Assembly: GCA_002479645.1 (NCBI GenBank)
Contig: DLOO01000051.1
Span: 17,068-24,807, forward strand
Source: Lachnoclostridium sp. UBA7482
GTDB taxonomy: Bacteria > Bacillota > Clostridia > Lachnospirales > Lachnospiraceae
DNA length: 7,740 bases
Reading direction: 5' to 3'
Shown: positions 1-6,822 of the stretch, piece after piece
How the letters are laid out: every line of letters begins with the position of its first letter
Position numbering within the stretch: the first letter of the stretch is position 1
Translations under genes and position numbers: made by a program
Notes under the pieces: model-generated
The model's database searches: none
Told to the model about the DNA's origin: nothing
What the model saw: the letters and a program-made list of their open reading frames with translations, nothing else

Positions 1-18
1 GGAAACCGCCTCCTGTAA

Positions 19-381
19 AAGTCTCGAAGCAAGGCAGATGCAGTTCTTGCGTCAAAGGCGGTTATTTCCTCGAACCTTGTGAAAACTGCATTTTTCGGAA
101 GTGATGCGAACTGGGGACGTGTTCTATGCGCTATGGGGTATTCCGGCGCGCAGTTTAATCCTGAGACGGTGGATATTTCCCTGATTCATGAGGATGAAGA
201 AGTAGAATTGGTTCAGCAGGGCAGGGCGCTGGAGTTTTCCGAAGAAGATGCTACCGCTATTCTTTCCAAAGAAAAGGTTACGTTCCTGATCAATCTGAAT
301 GACGGGTATGAGAAGGCAACCGCATGGGGCTGCGACCTGTCTTATGATTATGTAAAGATTAACGGAGACTACCGTTCTTAA
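19..381 (+). CDS. argJ: ArgJ, ornithine acetyltransferase / N-acetylglutamate synthase, C-terminal fragment
   Basis: C-terminal part of the bifunctional ArgJ enzyme, which moves the acetyl group from N-acetylornithine to glutamate in the cytoplasm and so recycles it in arginine synthesis. Seen directly: the family motif DANWGR followed by VLCAMGYSG (about 106-147), and the family-typical tail AWGCDLSYDYVKIN followed by GDYRS just before the TAA at 379-381. The self-cleavage threonine and the alpha chain would lie upstream of the window. The ArgJ-like frame can be followed back to about base 31 (KADAVLASKAVISSNLVKTA), but a TAA interrupts it at 16-18, where the family should continue. A GTG at 79 could be taken as a start, but it lies inside the conserved domain and has no ribosome binding site, so I treat it as an internal Val codon. 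The argB start follows 27 bases after the stop. The family call is secure; whether the gene is intact is not. Confidence 0.85.
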   Translation, partial: KSRSKADAVLASKAVISSNLVKTAFFGSDANWGRVLCAMGYSGAQFNPETVDISLIHEDEEVELVQQGRALEFSEEDATAILSKEKVTFLINLNDGYEKATAWGCDLSYDYVKINGDYRS

Positions 382-408
382 TTTAACCTTATTAGGGAGG
401 ACAGAAAG

Positions 409-1293
409 ATGAATGACGAATTGAATGAAGTAGTAACCAAGGCGCAGGTTCTTGTTGACGCGTTGCCTTATATCCAGAAATTTAATAATAAGATTGTTGT
501 TGTTAAATACGGCGGAAGCGCTATGCTTGACGACAAATTGAAGAACAGCGTGATTCAGGACGTTGCGCTTCTCAAACTTGTCGGTATGCATCCGGTAATT
601 GTGCATGGCGGCGGCAAGGAAATCAGCAAATGGGTGAAACTTCTCGGTAAGGAGCCTCAGTTTGTAGAAGGCCTTCGCGTAACCGACGAGGACACGATGG
701 AAGTTGCTGAGATGGTACTTGGTAAAGTAAATAAAAACCTTGTACAGATGCTTCAGGAAAACGGAATTAAGGCAGTTGGCCTGTCCGGCAAGGATGGCGG
801 TATGCTGAATGTGGAAAAGAAGCTTGTAAATGGACAGGATATCGGCTTTGTCGGAAACTTGAAAAATGTCAATACCGGTATTATTGATACGTTGATTCAG
901 GACGGTTATGTTCCGGTTATCGCTCCGATTGGTCTTGACGATACGTTCCAGCCCTACAATATTAATGCGGATGATGCGGCTTGTGCAATCGCAGCAGCTC
1001 TTGGTGCGGAAAAGCTTGCATTCCTGACCGATATCGAAGGTGTTTGCATGGACCCGAAGGACCCGGGCACATTGCTTTCCTTCCTGACATTATCCGATGC
1101 GGAGCGTCTGATTCGCGAAGGATATGTCGGCGGCGGTATGATTCCGAAGCTAAAGAACTGTATCGATGCTGTTAAGGCCGGTGTATCCCGCGTACATATT
1201 CTTGATGGACGTAAGGAGCATTGCCTGCTTCTGGAGTTCTACACTCCGAAGGGAGTCGGTACTGCGATTATTGCAGACGGAGAAAACGTTTAA
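409..1293 (+). CDS. argB: N-acetylglutamate kinase
   Basis: Phosphorylates N-acetylglutamate with ATP, the second step of arginine synthesis, in the cytoplasm. The 294-residue length is normal for the amino-acid kinase family. Visible motifs: KYGGSAM (33-39) and HGGGKEIS (66-73) for phosphate and ATP binding, GLRVTD (88-93) with the substrate-binding Arg90, INADDAA (185-191), and GGGMIPKLK (241-249) with a catalytic-type lysine. The first ~25 residues (through DALPYIQKF, 17-25) form the N-terminal helix extension found in hexameric, arginine-inhibited kinases and missing from the E. coli enzyme. The C-terminal segment [15 protein letters not shown] (263-277) followed by GVGT (282-285) matches the arginine-site region of such enzymes. 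Feedback inhibition by arginine is therefore inferred, and it fits an ArgJ pathway, in which this kinase is the usual control point. GGGAGG at 395-400, 8 bases upstream, fixes the ATG. It lies between argJ and argD in one probable operon. Confidence 0.97.
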   Translation: MNDELNEVVTKAQVLVDALPYIQKFNNKIVVVKYGGSAMLDDKLKNSVIQDVALLKLVGMHPVIVHGGGKEISKWVKLLGKEPQFVEGLRVTDEDTMEVAEMVLGKVNKNLVQMLQENGIKAVGLSGKDGGMLNVEKKLVNGQDIGFVGNLKNVNTGIIDTLIQDGYVPVIAPIGLDDTFQPYNINADDAACAIAAALGAEKLAFLTDIEGVCMDPKDPGTLLSFLTLSDAERLIREGYVGGGMIPKLKNCIDAVKAGVSRVHILDGRKEHCLLLEFYTPKGVGTAIIADGENV

Positions 1294-1325
1294 GGGATTA
1301 CAATTCATGCAGATATATGAAAGAA

Positions 1326-1330
1326 GGGAG
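1326..1330 (+). promoter_or_regulatory. Ribosome binding site of argD
   Basis: GGGAG (within AGAAGGGAG, 1322-1330) lies 7 bases before the ATG at 1338. It decides the argD start. The open frame extends upstream to about 1221, but that part overlaps the conserved end of argB and lacks ArgD similarity. Confidence 0.75.
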
Positions 1331-1337
1331 CATACGT

Positions 1338-2534
1338 ATGGACAAAAAAAACTGGATTATTGAAGCGGACCGGCATTTCATGCATACCTATAACCGGTAC
1401 CCGATGGTGCTTGACCACGGGGATGGGGTATATTTGTACGAAACCGACGGAACCAAATACCTGGACTTTGCTGCCGGTATTGCGGTATTTGCGCTCGGTT
1501 ATGGAAATAAAGAATATAATGAGGCGGTAAAGGCACAGGTTGATAAGCTTCTTCACACCTCAAATTATTACTATACTGAGCCGGCAGGCGATGCTGCAAG
1601 GGATCTCTGTGAGGCGTCGGGTATGGATCGCGTGTTCTTTACCAACAGCGGTACGGAAGCAGTTGAGGGCGCACTGAAGCTTGCGAGAAAGTATTACTAT
1701 AACAAACACGGCGAAGCAGACAGCGAGATTATTGCGATGGATCATTCCTTCCACGGTCGAAGCATGGGCGCTCTTGCGGTAACCGGTACGAAGAAGTATC
1801 GTGAAGCGTTCGGACCGCTTATCGGCGAGGTTCGTTTTGCGGAATACAACAATCTCGAAAGTGTTGCCTGTCTTATGAACGAGAAGACTGCGGCGGTTAT
1901 CCTTGAGACTGTACAGGGCGAGGGCGGTATTTATCCTGCAGCAAAGGAATTCCTTCAGGGCGTTCGGAAGCTTTGCGATGAAAAGGGAATCCTGCTGATT
2001 CTTGATGAGATTCAGTGTGGGATGGGTAGAACCGGCACGATGTTTGCATATGAACAGTATGATGTGAAGCCTGATATTATTACGGTTGCCAAGGCGCTTG
2101 GCTGCGGCGTTCCGGTTGGGGCTTTCGCGGCAAGAAATGAAGTGGCTGCGTCTATGGTACCCGGTGATCATGGAAGTACCTATGGCGGCAATCCATTTGC
2201 CTGCAATGCGGTTCGTACCGTATTTGATCTTTATGAAAAACTTGATATTCTGAATCACGTAAAAGAAATGGGCGAGTATCTTTTCGGGGTTTTGAAGGAT
2301 ATTAAGGCAGAATTTCCGGAATTGATTGCCGCACATCGCGGAATCGGATTAATGCAGGGATTGGAGTTGAAGGTTCCGGTCGGCCCTGTTGTAAAATCCT
2401 GTATCGAAAGCGGATGTATCCTGATTTCCGCCGGAAACAACGTCATCCGTTTCGTTCCGCCGCTTGTGATTGAGCCTTGTCATGTTGATGAGATGGCGCA
2501 GGTTCTGCGCAAAGTTCTTTCCGAATGTAAATAA
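1338..2534 (+). CDS. argD: Acetylornithine aminotransferase
   Basis: Class-III pyridoxal-phosphate aminotransferase that makes N-acetylornithine from N-acetylglutamate semialdehyde and glutamate, the fourth step of arginine synthesis. The 398-residue length is normal. Visible landmarks: [17 protein letters not shown] (phosphate-binding loop, Gly105-Thr106), [39 protein letters not shown] with Asp223 that contacts the cofactor ring nitrogen, [14 protein letters not shown] with the Schiff-base Lys252, and [14 protein letters not shown]. The N-terminal block [19 protein letters not shown] is also typical of ArgD. The start is the ATG at 1338, behind GGGAG and 44 bases after argB; the frame upstream overlaps argB and is not used. 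Related enzymes (succinylornithine, GABA or ornithine aminotransferases) share the fold, but the position directly after argJ-argB makes ArgD by far the best call. I see no terminator after the stop. Confidence 0.96.
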   Translation: MDKKNWIIEADRHFMHTYNRYPMVLDHGDGVYLYETDGTKYLDFAAGIAVFALGYGNKEYNEAVKAQVDKLLHTSNYYYTEPAGDAARDLCEASGMDRVFFTNSGTEAVEGALKLARKYYYNKHGEADSEIIAMDHSFHGRSMGALAVTGTKKYREAFGPLIGEVRFAEYNNLESVACLMNEKTAAVILETVQGEGGIYPAAKEFLQGVRKLCDEKGILLILDEIQCGMGRTGTMFAYEQYDVKPDIITVAKALGCGVPVGAFAARNEVAASMVPGDHGSTYGGNPFACNAVRTVFDLYEKLDILNHVKEMGEYLFGVLKDIKAEFPELIAAHRGIGLMQGLELKVPVGPVVKSCIESGCILISAGNNVIRFVPPLVIEPCHVDEMAQVLRKVLSECK

Positions 2535-2582
2535 TAAATAATCAGAATAATTCAAAATTCCCACGGACAAACTACCATCAAA

Positions 2583-2589
2583 AAGGAGG
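2583..2589 (+). promoter_or_regulatory. Strong ribosome binding site of the YdcZ-like gene
   Basis: AAGGAGG, nearly perfectly complementary to the 16S rRNA tail, lies 7 bases before the ATG at 2597. The 62-base gap after argD (2535-2596) is AT-rich. I see no clear hairpin terminator and no convincing promoter in it, so read-through from the arg genes remains possible. Confidence 0.7.
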
Positions 2590-2596
2590 CGGTTTT

Positions 2597-3031
2597 ATGT
2601 GGGGATTTTTCATTGCAATTTTATCCGGAGCGCTGATGAGCGTTCAGGGCGTCTTTAACAGCGGGGTAACGAAACAGACCAGCGTCTGGACGGCGGCGGG
2701 ATTTGTACAGTTGACCGGCTTTTTGACCTGTGTCCTTATTTGGCTTTGCAAAGACCGGGGGCATGTGAGCGATTTGTTCCATGTGTCGGACAAATATATG
2801 TTGTCCGGAGGCGTGATCGGAGCAATCATTACGTACACAGTGATACGAAGTGTCGGCGATATGGGACCTGCAAAGGCGATTCTGCTTATTGTGGTAAGCC
2901 AGATTATTGTAGCATATCTGATTGAAATGTTTGGAATGTTCGGCGTGGAGAAGGCAGCCTTTGAATGGAAAAAACTGCTGGGAGCATTGATTGCGATCGC
3001 CGGAATTGTCACTTTCCACTGGGGGTCCTGA
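2597..3031 (+). CDS. YdcZ/DUF606-type membrane transporter of the DMT superfamily
   Basis: Small integral membrane protein of 144 residues. Hydrophobic segments are visible at about 2-22, 31-51, 68-86, 91-114 and 126-142, giving about five spans. The opening WGFFIAILSGALMSVQGVFN with its Gln-x-x-x-Asn pattern, the length and the closing LLGALIAIAGIVTFHWG match the YdcZ (DUF606) family. That family is related to EamA-type drug/metabolite transporters and often works as paired or duplicated half-size units. The substrate of most members is unknown and nothing here reveals it. A role in amino-acid or arginine-precursor movement could be guessed only from the argD neighbour and is weak. The strong AAGGAGG ribosome site fixes the start. 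The gene ends 99 bases before comEA, with a promoter between, so it more likely belongs with the arg genes or stands alone than with the com operon. Confidence 0.8.
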   Translation: MWGFFIAILSGALMSVQGVFNSGVTKQTSVWTAAGFVQLTGFLTCVLIWLCKDRGHVSDLFHVSDKYMLSGGVIGAIITYTVIRSVGDMGPAKAILLIVVSQIIVAYLIEMFGMFGVEKAAFEWKKLLGALIAIAGIVTFHWGS

Positions 3032-3057
3032 GAATGCGGTATGATACAAAATTCTAC

Positions 3058-3085
3058 TTGTAACTATCCGGAAAATCCGTTACAA
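3058..3085. repeat. Inverted repeat overlapping the comEA promoter
   Basis: TTGTAAC (3058-3064) and GTTACAA (3079-3085) are perfect reverse complements, with a 14-base centre and 21 bases, two helical turns, between arm centres. The arms cover the -35 hexamer and most of the -10 hexamer. Inside, GGA (70-72 past 3000) can pair with TCC (76-78). No T-run follows, so it is not a good terminator. It could be an operator for a dimeric regulator or a chance effect of promoter hexamer composition. Confidence 0.5.
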
Positions 3086-3086
3086 T
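3058..3086 (+). promoter_or_regulatory. Sigma-A-like promoter for comEA and following genes
   Basis: A -35 hexamer TTGTAA (3058-3063) and a -10 hexamer TACAAT (3081-3086) are separated by exactly 17 bases, the ideal spacing for the housekeeping sigma factor. Each differs from consensus at one or two positions. Transcription would start near 3093, leaving a leader of roughly 38 bases before comEA. This is the only convincing promoter I found by eye in the window. Predicted from sequence only. Confidence 0.6.
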
Positions 3087-3130
3087 AATAAATGTGAGAA
3101 TGTGCATCTGAAATCAGAAATGAGGCTCAT

Positions 3131-3751
3131 ATGCATAAAAAAATAGTAACCTGTTGTATCGTGATTACAGTTGTTTTTGGAGTGTTGTTCTATGGCTGCC
3201 AAGCAAACCAAATCGAAAAAATCGAAGAAAAAGAAGAAACCCTTGCTGATTCGGCTGGTGAAACTAATCGTGAAGTTGGTGAAGCTGGGGCTGAAGGCGT
3301 GGGCGCTTTACAGCCTTGTGTCTTCGTTTGCGGGCAAGTTAAGGAAGCAGGAGTCTACCGACTCGTCGCCGGAAGCCGCATAATTGACGCAATTTCAGCA
3401 GCCGGAGGCTTTACCGAGCAGGCGGCGAAGGAATATTGGAATCTGGCGGAGCCGGTGACGGACGGACAGAAGATTTATGTGCCGGATTTGACGGAAGCGG
3501 TGTCGAGGCCGGCGGATACGCAAGCCGGAAACAGTTCCGGCGCGGTTGCACCCGATGGAAAACTCGATATAAATCTGGCAACCAGGGCAGAATTACTTGC
3601 ATTACCCGGAATCGGGGAGAAACGGGCAGACGATATTCTTGCATATCGTGATAAAAATGGTCCGTTTTCCCGAATGGAAGATATTCAAAAGGTTTCGGGA
3701 ATTAAGGGTAGTGTTTATGAAAAGATTCGGGGACTCATTACGGTTCGCTAG
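3131..3751 (+). CDS. comEA: ComEA-like competence DNA receptor (SLBB + helix-hairpin-helix)
   Basis: Binds double-stranded DNA outside the cell membrane and hands it to the uptake channel. Of 206 residues, 4-22 form a hydrophobic N-terminal segment ending in FYGC, so the protein is either membrane-anchored or a lipoprotein on Cys23. Residues 24-60 form an acidic, low-complexity linker. Residues 63-119 (VFVCGQVKEAGVY to KIYVPD) form an SLBB domain, residues 120-142 a second linker, and residues 144-204 a tandem helix-hairpin-helix DNA-binding domain with DINLATRAELLALPGIG and the second hairpin VSGIK. This is the standard ComEA layout. The start has GAGG 5 bases upstream, a slightly tight spacing. 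The next gene starts 39 bases on with no terminator between. Competence in this organism is not shown by the sequence; such genes are also common in clostridia not known to be transformable. Confidence 0.92.
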   Translation: MHKKIVTCCIVITVVFGVLFYGCQANQIEKIEEKEETLADSAGETNREVGEAGAEGVGALQPCVFVCGQVKEAGVYRLVAGSRIIDAISAAGGFTEQAAKEYWNLAEPVTDGQKIYVPDLTEAVSRPADTQAGNSSGAVAPDGKLDINLATRAELLALPGIGEKRADDILAYRDKNGPFSRMEDIQKVSGIKGSVYEKIRGLITVR

Positions 3752-3779
3752 AAAAACAATGCTCAGCAGATATTGGATT

Positions 3780-3783
3780 GGAG
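3780..3783 (+). promoter_or_regulatory. Ribosome binding site deciding the response-regulator start
   Basis: GGAG sits 7 bases before the ATG at 3791. A TTG six codons further upstream (3773) is in frame but has no such site and would add residues (LDWRWQ) foreign to the receiver domain, which normally begins right before the KRILVVDD strand. Confidence 0.7.
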
Positions 3784-3790
3784 ATGGCAA

Positions 3791-4480
3791 ATGAATAAGC
3801 GAATTCTTGTTGTAGATGATGAGAAATTGATCGTAAAAGGGATTCGATACAGTTTGGAACAGGAGGGAATGCAGGTGGATTGCGCTTATGACGGAGAGGA
3901 AGCGCTATCCCTGGCTTCGGCAAATCATTATGATATAATTTTGCTGGATTTGATGCTGCCGAAGCTGTCCGGTTACGAGGTTTGTTCCAAAATCAGAGAA
4001 TTTTCGCAGACGCCGATTATGATGCTGACCGCCAAGGGAGACGATCTTGACAAGATTATGGGATTGGATGCAGGCGCGGATGATTATGTGACGAAGCCGT
4101 TCAATATTTTAGAGGTTAAGGCACGCATGAAGGCAATCATGCGAAGAAGCTCGGGAGCGGAAAAGCGTGAAAAGCAGTTTGTTTTGATTCGGAACCTGAA
4201 GTTGGACGGCAAGAACCGTAGAGTTTACATTGATGATAAGGAGATTAAGCTTACAGCGAAGGAGTTTGATGTGCTGTGGCTTTTAGCAACGAATCCCAAT
4301 AAGGTTTATAGCAGAGAAAGCCTGATGCGCATTATCTGGGGCTATGATTTTCCGGGAGATTTGCGTACGGTGGATGTCCATGTGCGTCGGCTTCGAGAGA
4401 AAATTGAGGTAAAGCCTCGTGAGCCGGAGTTTGTGCAGACCAAGTGGGGGTCCGGATACTACTTCAACGAAAATGAATAA
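3791..4480 (+). CDS. OmpR/PhoB-family response regulator
   Basis: DNA-binding transcription regulator of 229 residues, activated by phosphorylation from the kinase encoded next. Receiver domain, about 3-118: acidic pair Asp9-Asp10, phosphoacceptor Asp53 in DIILLDLMLP, Thr80 in MMLTAK, and Lys102 in DDYVTKPF. All the residues needed for phosphorylation are present. C-terminal winged-helix domain, about 130-226: the typical KLTAKEFDVLWLLATNPNKV stretch, the recognition region YDFPGDLRTVDVHVRRLREKI, and the closing wing WGSGYYF. The targets cannot be read from sequence. The promoter-proximal inverted repeat at 3058-3085 is one candidate site, with direct-repeat-binding elsewhere equally possible. 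Its last bases overlap the kinase start by 8 (ATGAATAA, 4473-4480), which suggests translational coupling. No specific orthologue (PhoP, WalR, MtrA) can be assigned. Confidence 0.95.
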   Translation: MNKRILVVDDEKLIVKGIRYSLEQEGMQVDCAYDGEEALSLASANHYDIILLDLMLPKLSGYEVCSKIREFSQTPIMMLTAKGDDLDKIMGLDAGADDYVTKPFNILEVKARMKAIMRRSSGAEKREKQFVLIRNLKLDGKNRRVYIDDKEIKLTAKEFDVLWLLATNPNKVYSRESLMRIIWGYDFPGDLRTVDVHVRRLREKIEVKPREPEFVQTKWGSGYYFNENE

Positions 4481-5882
4481 AATACGTAATTTTTTTAGTT
4501 TGAGATTATACATATTTATTTCCATCGGTATTTTGGGAGTTGGCGGCTGCTTTTTGTTGATAAGCAGACTGATCAGCTCTTCTCGTGATGCATTGCTTAA
4601 CGGAGCAAAAACGCAATTGCAGGAGTACTGCTCGATGCTGGCCAATCAAATGGAGGTTACCGGCTATATTTCCAACCCCAATTCCAACATTGACATTCAA
4701 TTGGATACGATTTCGGAATTATACGGAGGGCGCGTTTTAGTAACCAATCCCTACCACGTCATTGTATATGACAGCTTCGGAACAGAAAAAGGGAAAACTC
4801 TTGTTTCCCGGAATATTTCGACCTGTTTGAAGGGCGAGGAGATATTTGAGATTGACTGGGACGGCGATTTTGTCAAGTATCTGACGCCGTTGTTACCGAC
4901 GGAAAGCGACCGGATTACAGGTGCATTGATTGTACAATTCCATGCAAAGAAGGAATTGGATCGTTACCGGACGTATCAGAAAGAGCTGCTTCTTTACGCC
5001 CTGATTGTATCGGCGTTGTTTTTGGCCGGACTGGGACTGTCGGCATGGTGGCTGGTTCATCCGATAAAGAAAATCGAACGCAGTATGCAGCATATTGCGC
5101 TCGGGTTTCTGAATGATACCGTTTCGGTAAACGGAAACCGTGAAGTCGCCTCCATCAGTCGTTCGACCAATGAAATGCTTTCCAAAATCAATAAGCTGGA
5201 GGCGTCCCGTCAGGAATTCGTATCGAATGTATCGCACGAATTGAAGACGCCGATGACGTCCATGAAGGTATTGGCGGAGTCCCTTTTGATGCAGCCGGAT
5301 ACACCCGTGGAATTGTATCGCGAATTTTTGGGCGACATCAATGAGCAAATTGAGCGTGAAAATAAGATTATCAGCGATTTGCTGACCTTGATATCTCTGG
5401 ATAAGTCGGCGAACCGGCTGCAATGTGAGCGCACCAGTATCAACGGTATGGTGGAAACGGTTCTGAAGCGTGTCAAACCGTTAGCGGAACAGAAGAACAT
5501 CGAAGTGGTGATGGAAAGCTTCCGGGAGATTTACGCCAGAGTCGATGAATCGAAGCTGATGATTGCGATTTCCAATATTGTGGAGAATGCAATCAAATAT
5601 AATCGTGAATTTGGTTACGTGCATGTGACACTGAACGCGGATTGGCGATATGTTTACATTTTGGTAGAGGACTCGGGAATCGGTATGGCGGAGGAAGAGA
5701 TTTCACATATTTTTGAACGGTTTTATCGTGTGGATAAGACCCGTTCAAGAGAAACCGGCGGTACCGGACTGGGACTTGCCATCACAGCGGAAATCATTGG
5801 GCAGCACAAGGGAACCGTTAGGGTATCCAGTAAAGAAAAAGAGGGTACGACCTTTATCATAAGGCTGCCGCTTAATTTGTAA
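4473..5882 (+). CDS. Membrane sensor histidine kinase
   Basis: Sensor kinase of 469 residues paired with the preceding regulator. Order of domains: first membrane span about 10-32; extracytoplasmic domain about 33-170, whose SELYGGRVLVTNPYHVIVYD segment looks like the PAS/Cache fold of PhoR/WalK-type kinases; second span about 172-194; HAMP linker about 195-245, starting at VHPIKKIERSM; HisKA dimerisation domain with phospho-His255 in FVSNVSHELKTPMTSM; and an ATPase domain with N box Asn372 (IVENAIKYN), G1 box DSGIGM (Asp400), F box FERFYRVD and G2 box GGTGLGLAI. All catalytic boxes are intact. I chose the ATG at 4473, inside the regulator's last codons, because MNKIRNFFSLRLYIF gives a proper short cytoplasmic N-terminus; an earlier in-frame start near 4419 would lie deep in the regulator gene. 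The signal sensed is unknown. A GerMN lipoprotein follows 15 bases downstream and may act on the extracytoplasmic domain. Confidence 0.95.
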   Translation: MNKIRNFFSLRLYIFISIGILGVGGCFLLISRLISSSRDALLNGAKTQLQEYCSMLANQMEVTGYISNPNSNIDIQLDTISELYGGRVLVTNPYHVIVYDSFGTEKGKTLVSRNISTCLKGEEIFEIDWDGDFVKYLTPLLPTESDRITGALIVQFHAKKELDRYRTYQKELLLYALIVSALFLAGLGLSAWWLVHPIKKIERSMQHIALGFLNDTVSVNGNREVASISRSTNEMLSKINKLEASRQEFVSNVSHELKTPMTSMKVLAESLLMQPDTPVELYREFLGDINEQIERENKIISDLLTLISLDKSANRLQCERTSINGMVETVLKRVKPLAEQKNIEVVMESFREIYARVDESKLMIAISNIVENAIKYNREFGYVHVTLNADWRYVYILVEDSGIGMAEEEISHIFERFYRVDKTRSRETGGTGLGLAITAEIIGQHKGTVRVSSKEKEGTTFIIRLPLNL

Positions 5883-5897
5883 TGTGGAAGGGAAACT

Positions 5898-6812
5898 ATG
5901 AAACGATTAGCATTTCTTTTGACCCTTATGGTATTTTTATTTATCGGCTGCGGAAAAGAAGATTCCGAGGCAGATGATTCAAAGGTACCGGAGGGGGAGT
6001 ATAGTATTTATTATTATAATACGGACAAGACCAGTCTGGTTTCCTGCGGATACAATCTGATTTCAACGAGGATTGATGAACAGATCAATGAATTATTCGG
6101 CGTATTGAGGGAATCGGTTGACGCGGAGAAATACCTGTCCGTGCTGCCGCCGGATGTTACGGTACAGGATTGGATCTTGACGGATGAAAAGACGCTTTTG
6201 TGCATTTTCTCGCCGTCTTATCTGCTTACGGGAATCTCGGAGGAGGTTATCATGCGTGCGGCAATCGTTGAGACATTGACGCAGATTGAGGCTGTTGACC
6301 AGCTTGAATTTTACGTGGAAGATCAACCGTTAGTCGTTGACGGCAGCGTCGTCGGACCGATGAAGGCGGAGCAATTCCTGCATGATGTCGGACTTTCTGT
6401 AAATAAGGTGTCCCAAGTACTATACTATGCAAACGAGGAAAAAACAGCTCTGGTACCGGTGCCGGTTGAGATCGAAATGATCGATTATTATACACCGGAG
6501 CAGATGGTATTGGAGACGCTGCTTAAGGGTTCAAAGCCGCAGGGATGTATCGGTGCGATTCCGGAAGGGACAAAAATCAATTATATTGTTACGCGGGACG
6601 GAATCTGTTATGTGGATTTGAATGAGGCATTTTTGGAGTATTTGCCGGAGATGCCCGCAAAACTTACGATTTACAGTATTGTAAACTCTCTTGCAGAGTT
6701 GAACAATGTATCTAAAGTGGTATTTACAGTGAATGGAGCAGCGAAGGATTTCTATATCAATCTGGATCTAACGCGCGTGTTTGAACGTTCGCTGGAGATT
6801 GTAGAAGAATAA
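5898..6812 (+). CDS. Lipoprotein with two GerMN domains
   Basis: Predicted surface lipoprotein of 304 residues. A short signal peptide MKRLAFLLTLMVFLFIG ends in a lipobox-like FIGC with acceptor Cys18, followed by an acidic spacer. Two tandem repeats follow, about 36-146 and 174-290, each with the GerMN pattern of a helix, a turn and strands: for example ELFGVLRESVDAEK then WILTDEKTLLCIF in the first, and VLETLLKGSKPQ then INYIVTRDGICYVDL in the second. GerMN domains occur in the Bacillus spore germination protein GerM and in actinobacterial LpqB. I do not assign GerM, because the partner genes here are a two-component system rather than sporulation genes; an accessory or sensor-modulating role like LpqB is inferred from gene order. 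GGAAGGGAAA at 5886-5895 serves as ribosome site. The gene lies 15 bases after the kinase and 10 before comEC, so it is co-transcribed in all likelihood. Confidence 0.88.
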   Translation: MKRLAFLLTLMVFLFIGCGKEDSEADDSKVPEGEYSIYYYNTDKTSLVSCGYNLISTRIDEQINELFGVLRESVDAEKYLSVLPPDVTVQDWILTDEKTLLCIFSPSYLLTGISEEVIMRAAIVETLTQIEAVDQLEFYVEDQPLVVDGSVVGPMKAEQFLHDVGLSVNKVSQVLYYANEEKTALVPVPVEIEMIDYYTPEQMVLETLLKGSKPQGCIGAIPEGTKINYIVTRDGICYVDLNEAFLEYLPEMPAKLTIYSIVNSLAELNNVSKVVFTVNGAAKDFYINLDLTRVFERSLEIVEE

Positions 6813-6818
6813 AGGAGG
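6813..6818 (+). promoter_or_regulatory. Ribosome binding site of comEC
   Basis: AGGAGG begins just after the lipoprotein stop codon and lies only 4 bases before the ATG at 6823, tighter than the usual 6-9. It still supports this start, which is followed directly by a hydrophobic N-terminus as expected for ComEC. Confidence 0.65.
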
Positions 6819-6822
6819 ACCC

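Noticed and set aside
79..381. GTG at 79 as the true start of a separate 100-residue protein.
   Set aside because: ArgJ similarity continues upstream of this codon (KADAVLASKAVISSNL) and there is no ribosome binding site in front of it.
1307..1363. An 18-codon ORF ([18 protein letters not shown]) across the argD start, with adjacent Arg codons AGA AGG, suggestive of an arginine leader peptide.
   Set aside because: The two Arg codons are simply the argD ribosome binding site (AGAAGGGAG) read in another frame, and stalling there under arginine starvation would block argD, the wrong direction for control. No attenuator hairpins are visible.
1560..2336. A 258-codon open frame on the minus strand opposite argD.
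   Set aside because: It overlaps a gene with complete aminotransferase motifs, and its translation shows no recognisable domain. It is a mirror-frame artefact of codon use, like the other minus-strand frames at 124-606, 2621-3049 and 4893-5423.
2545..2553. GAATAATTC, resembling half-sites of an ArgR (ARG box) operator downstream of argD.
   Set aside because: The GAAT and ATTC halves are one base apart, whereas ARG boxes need about 4-6, and it lies after rather than before the arg genes.
3055..3095. The inverted repeat before comEA as a transcription terminator for the YdcZ-like gene.
   Set aside because: The stem is short and AT-rich, the centre is 14 bases, and no U-tract follows; a promoter with ideal spacing explains the site better.
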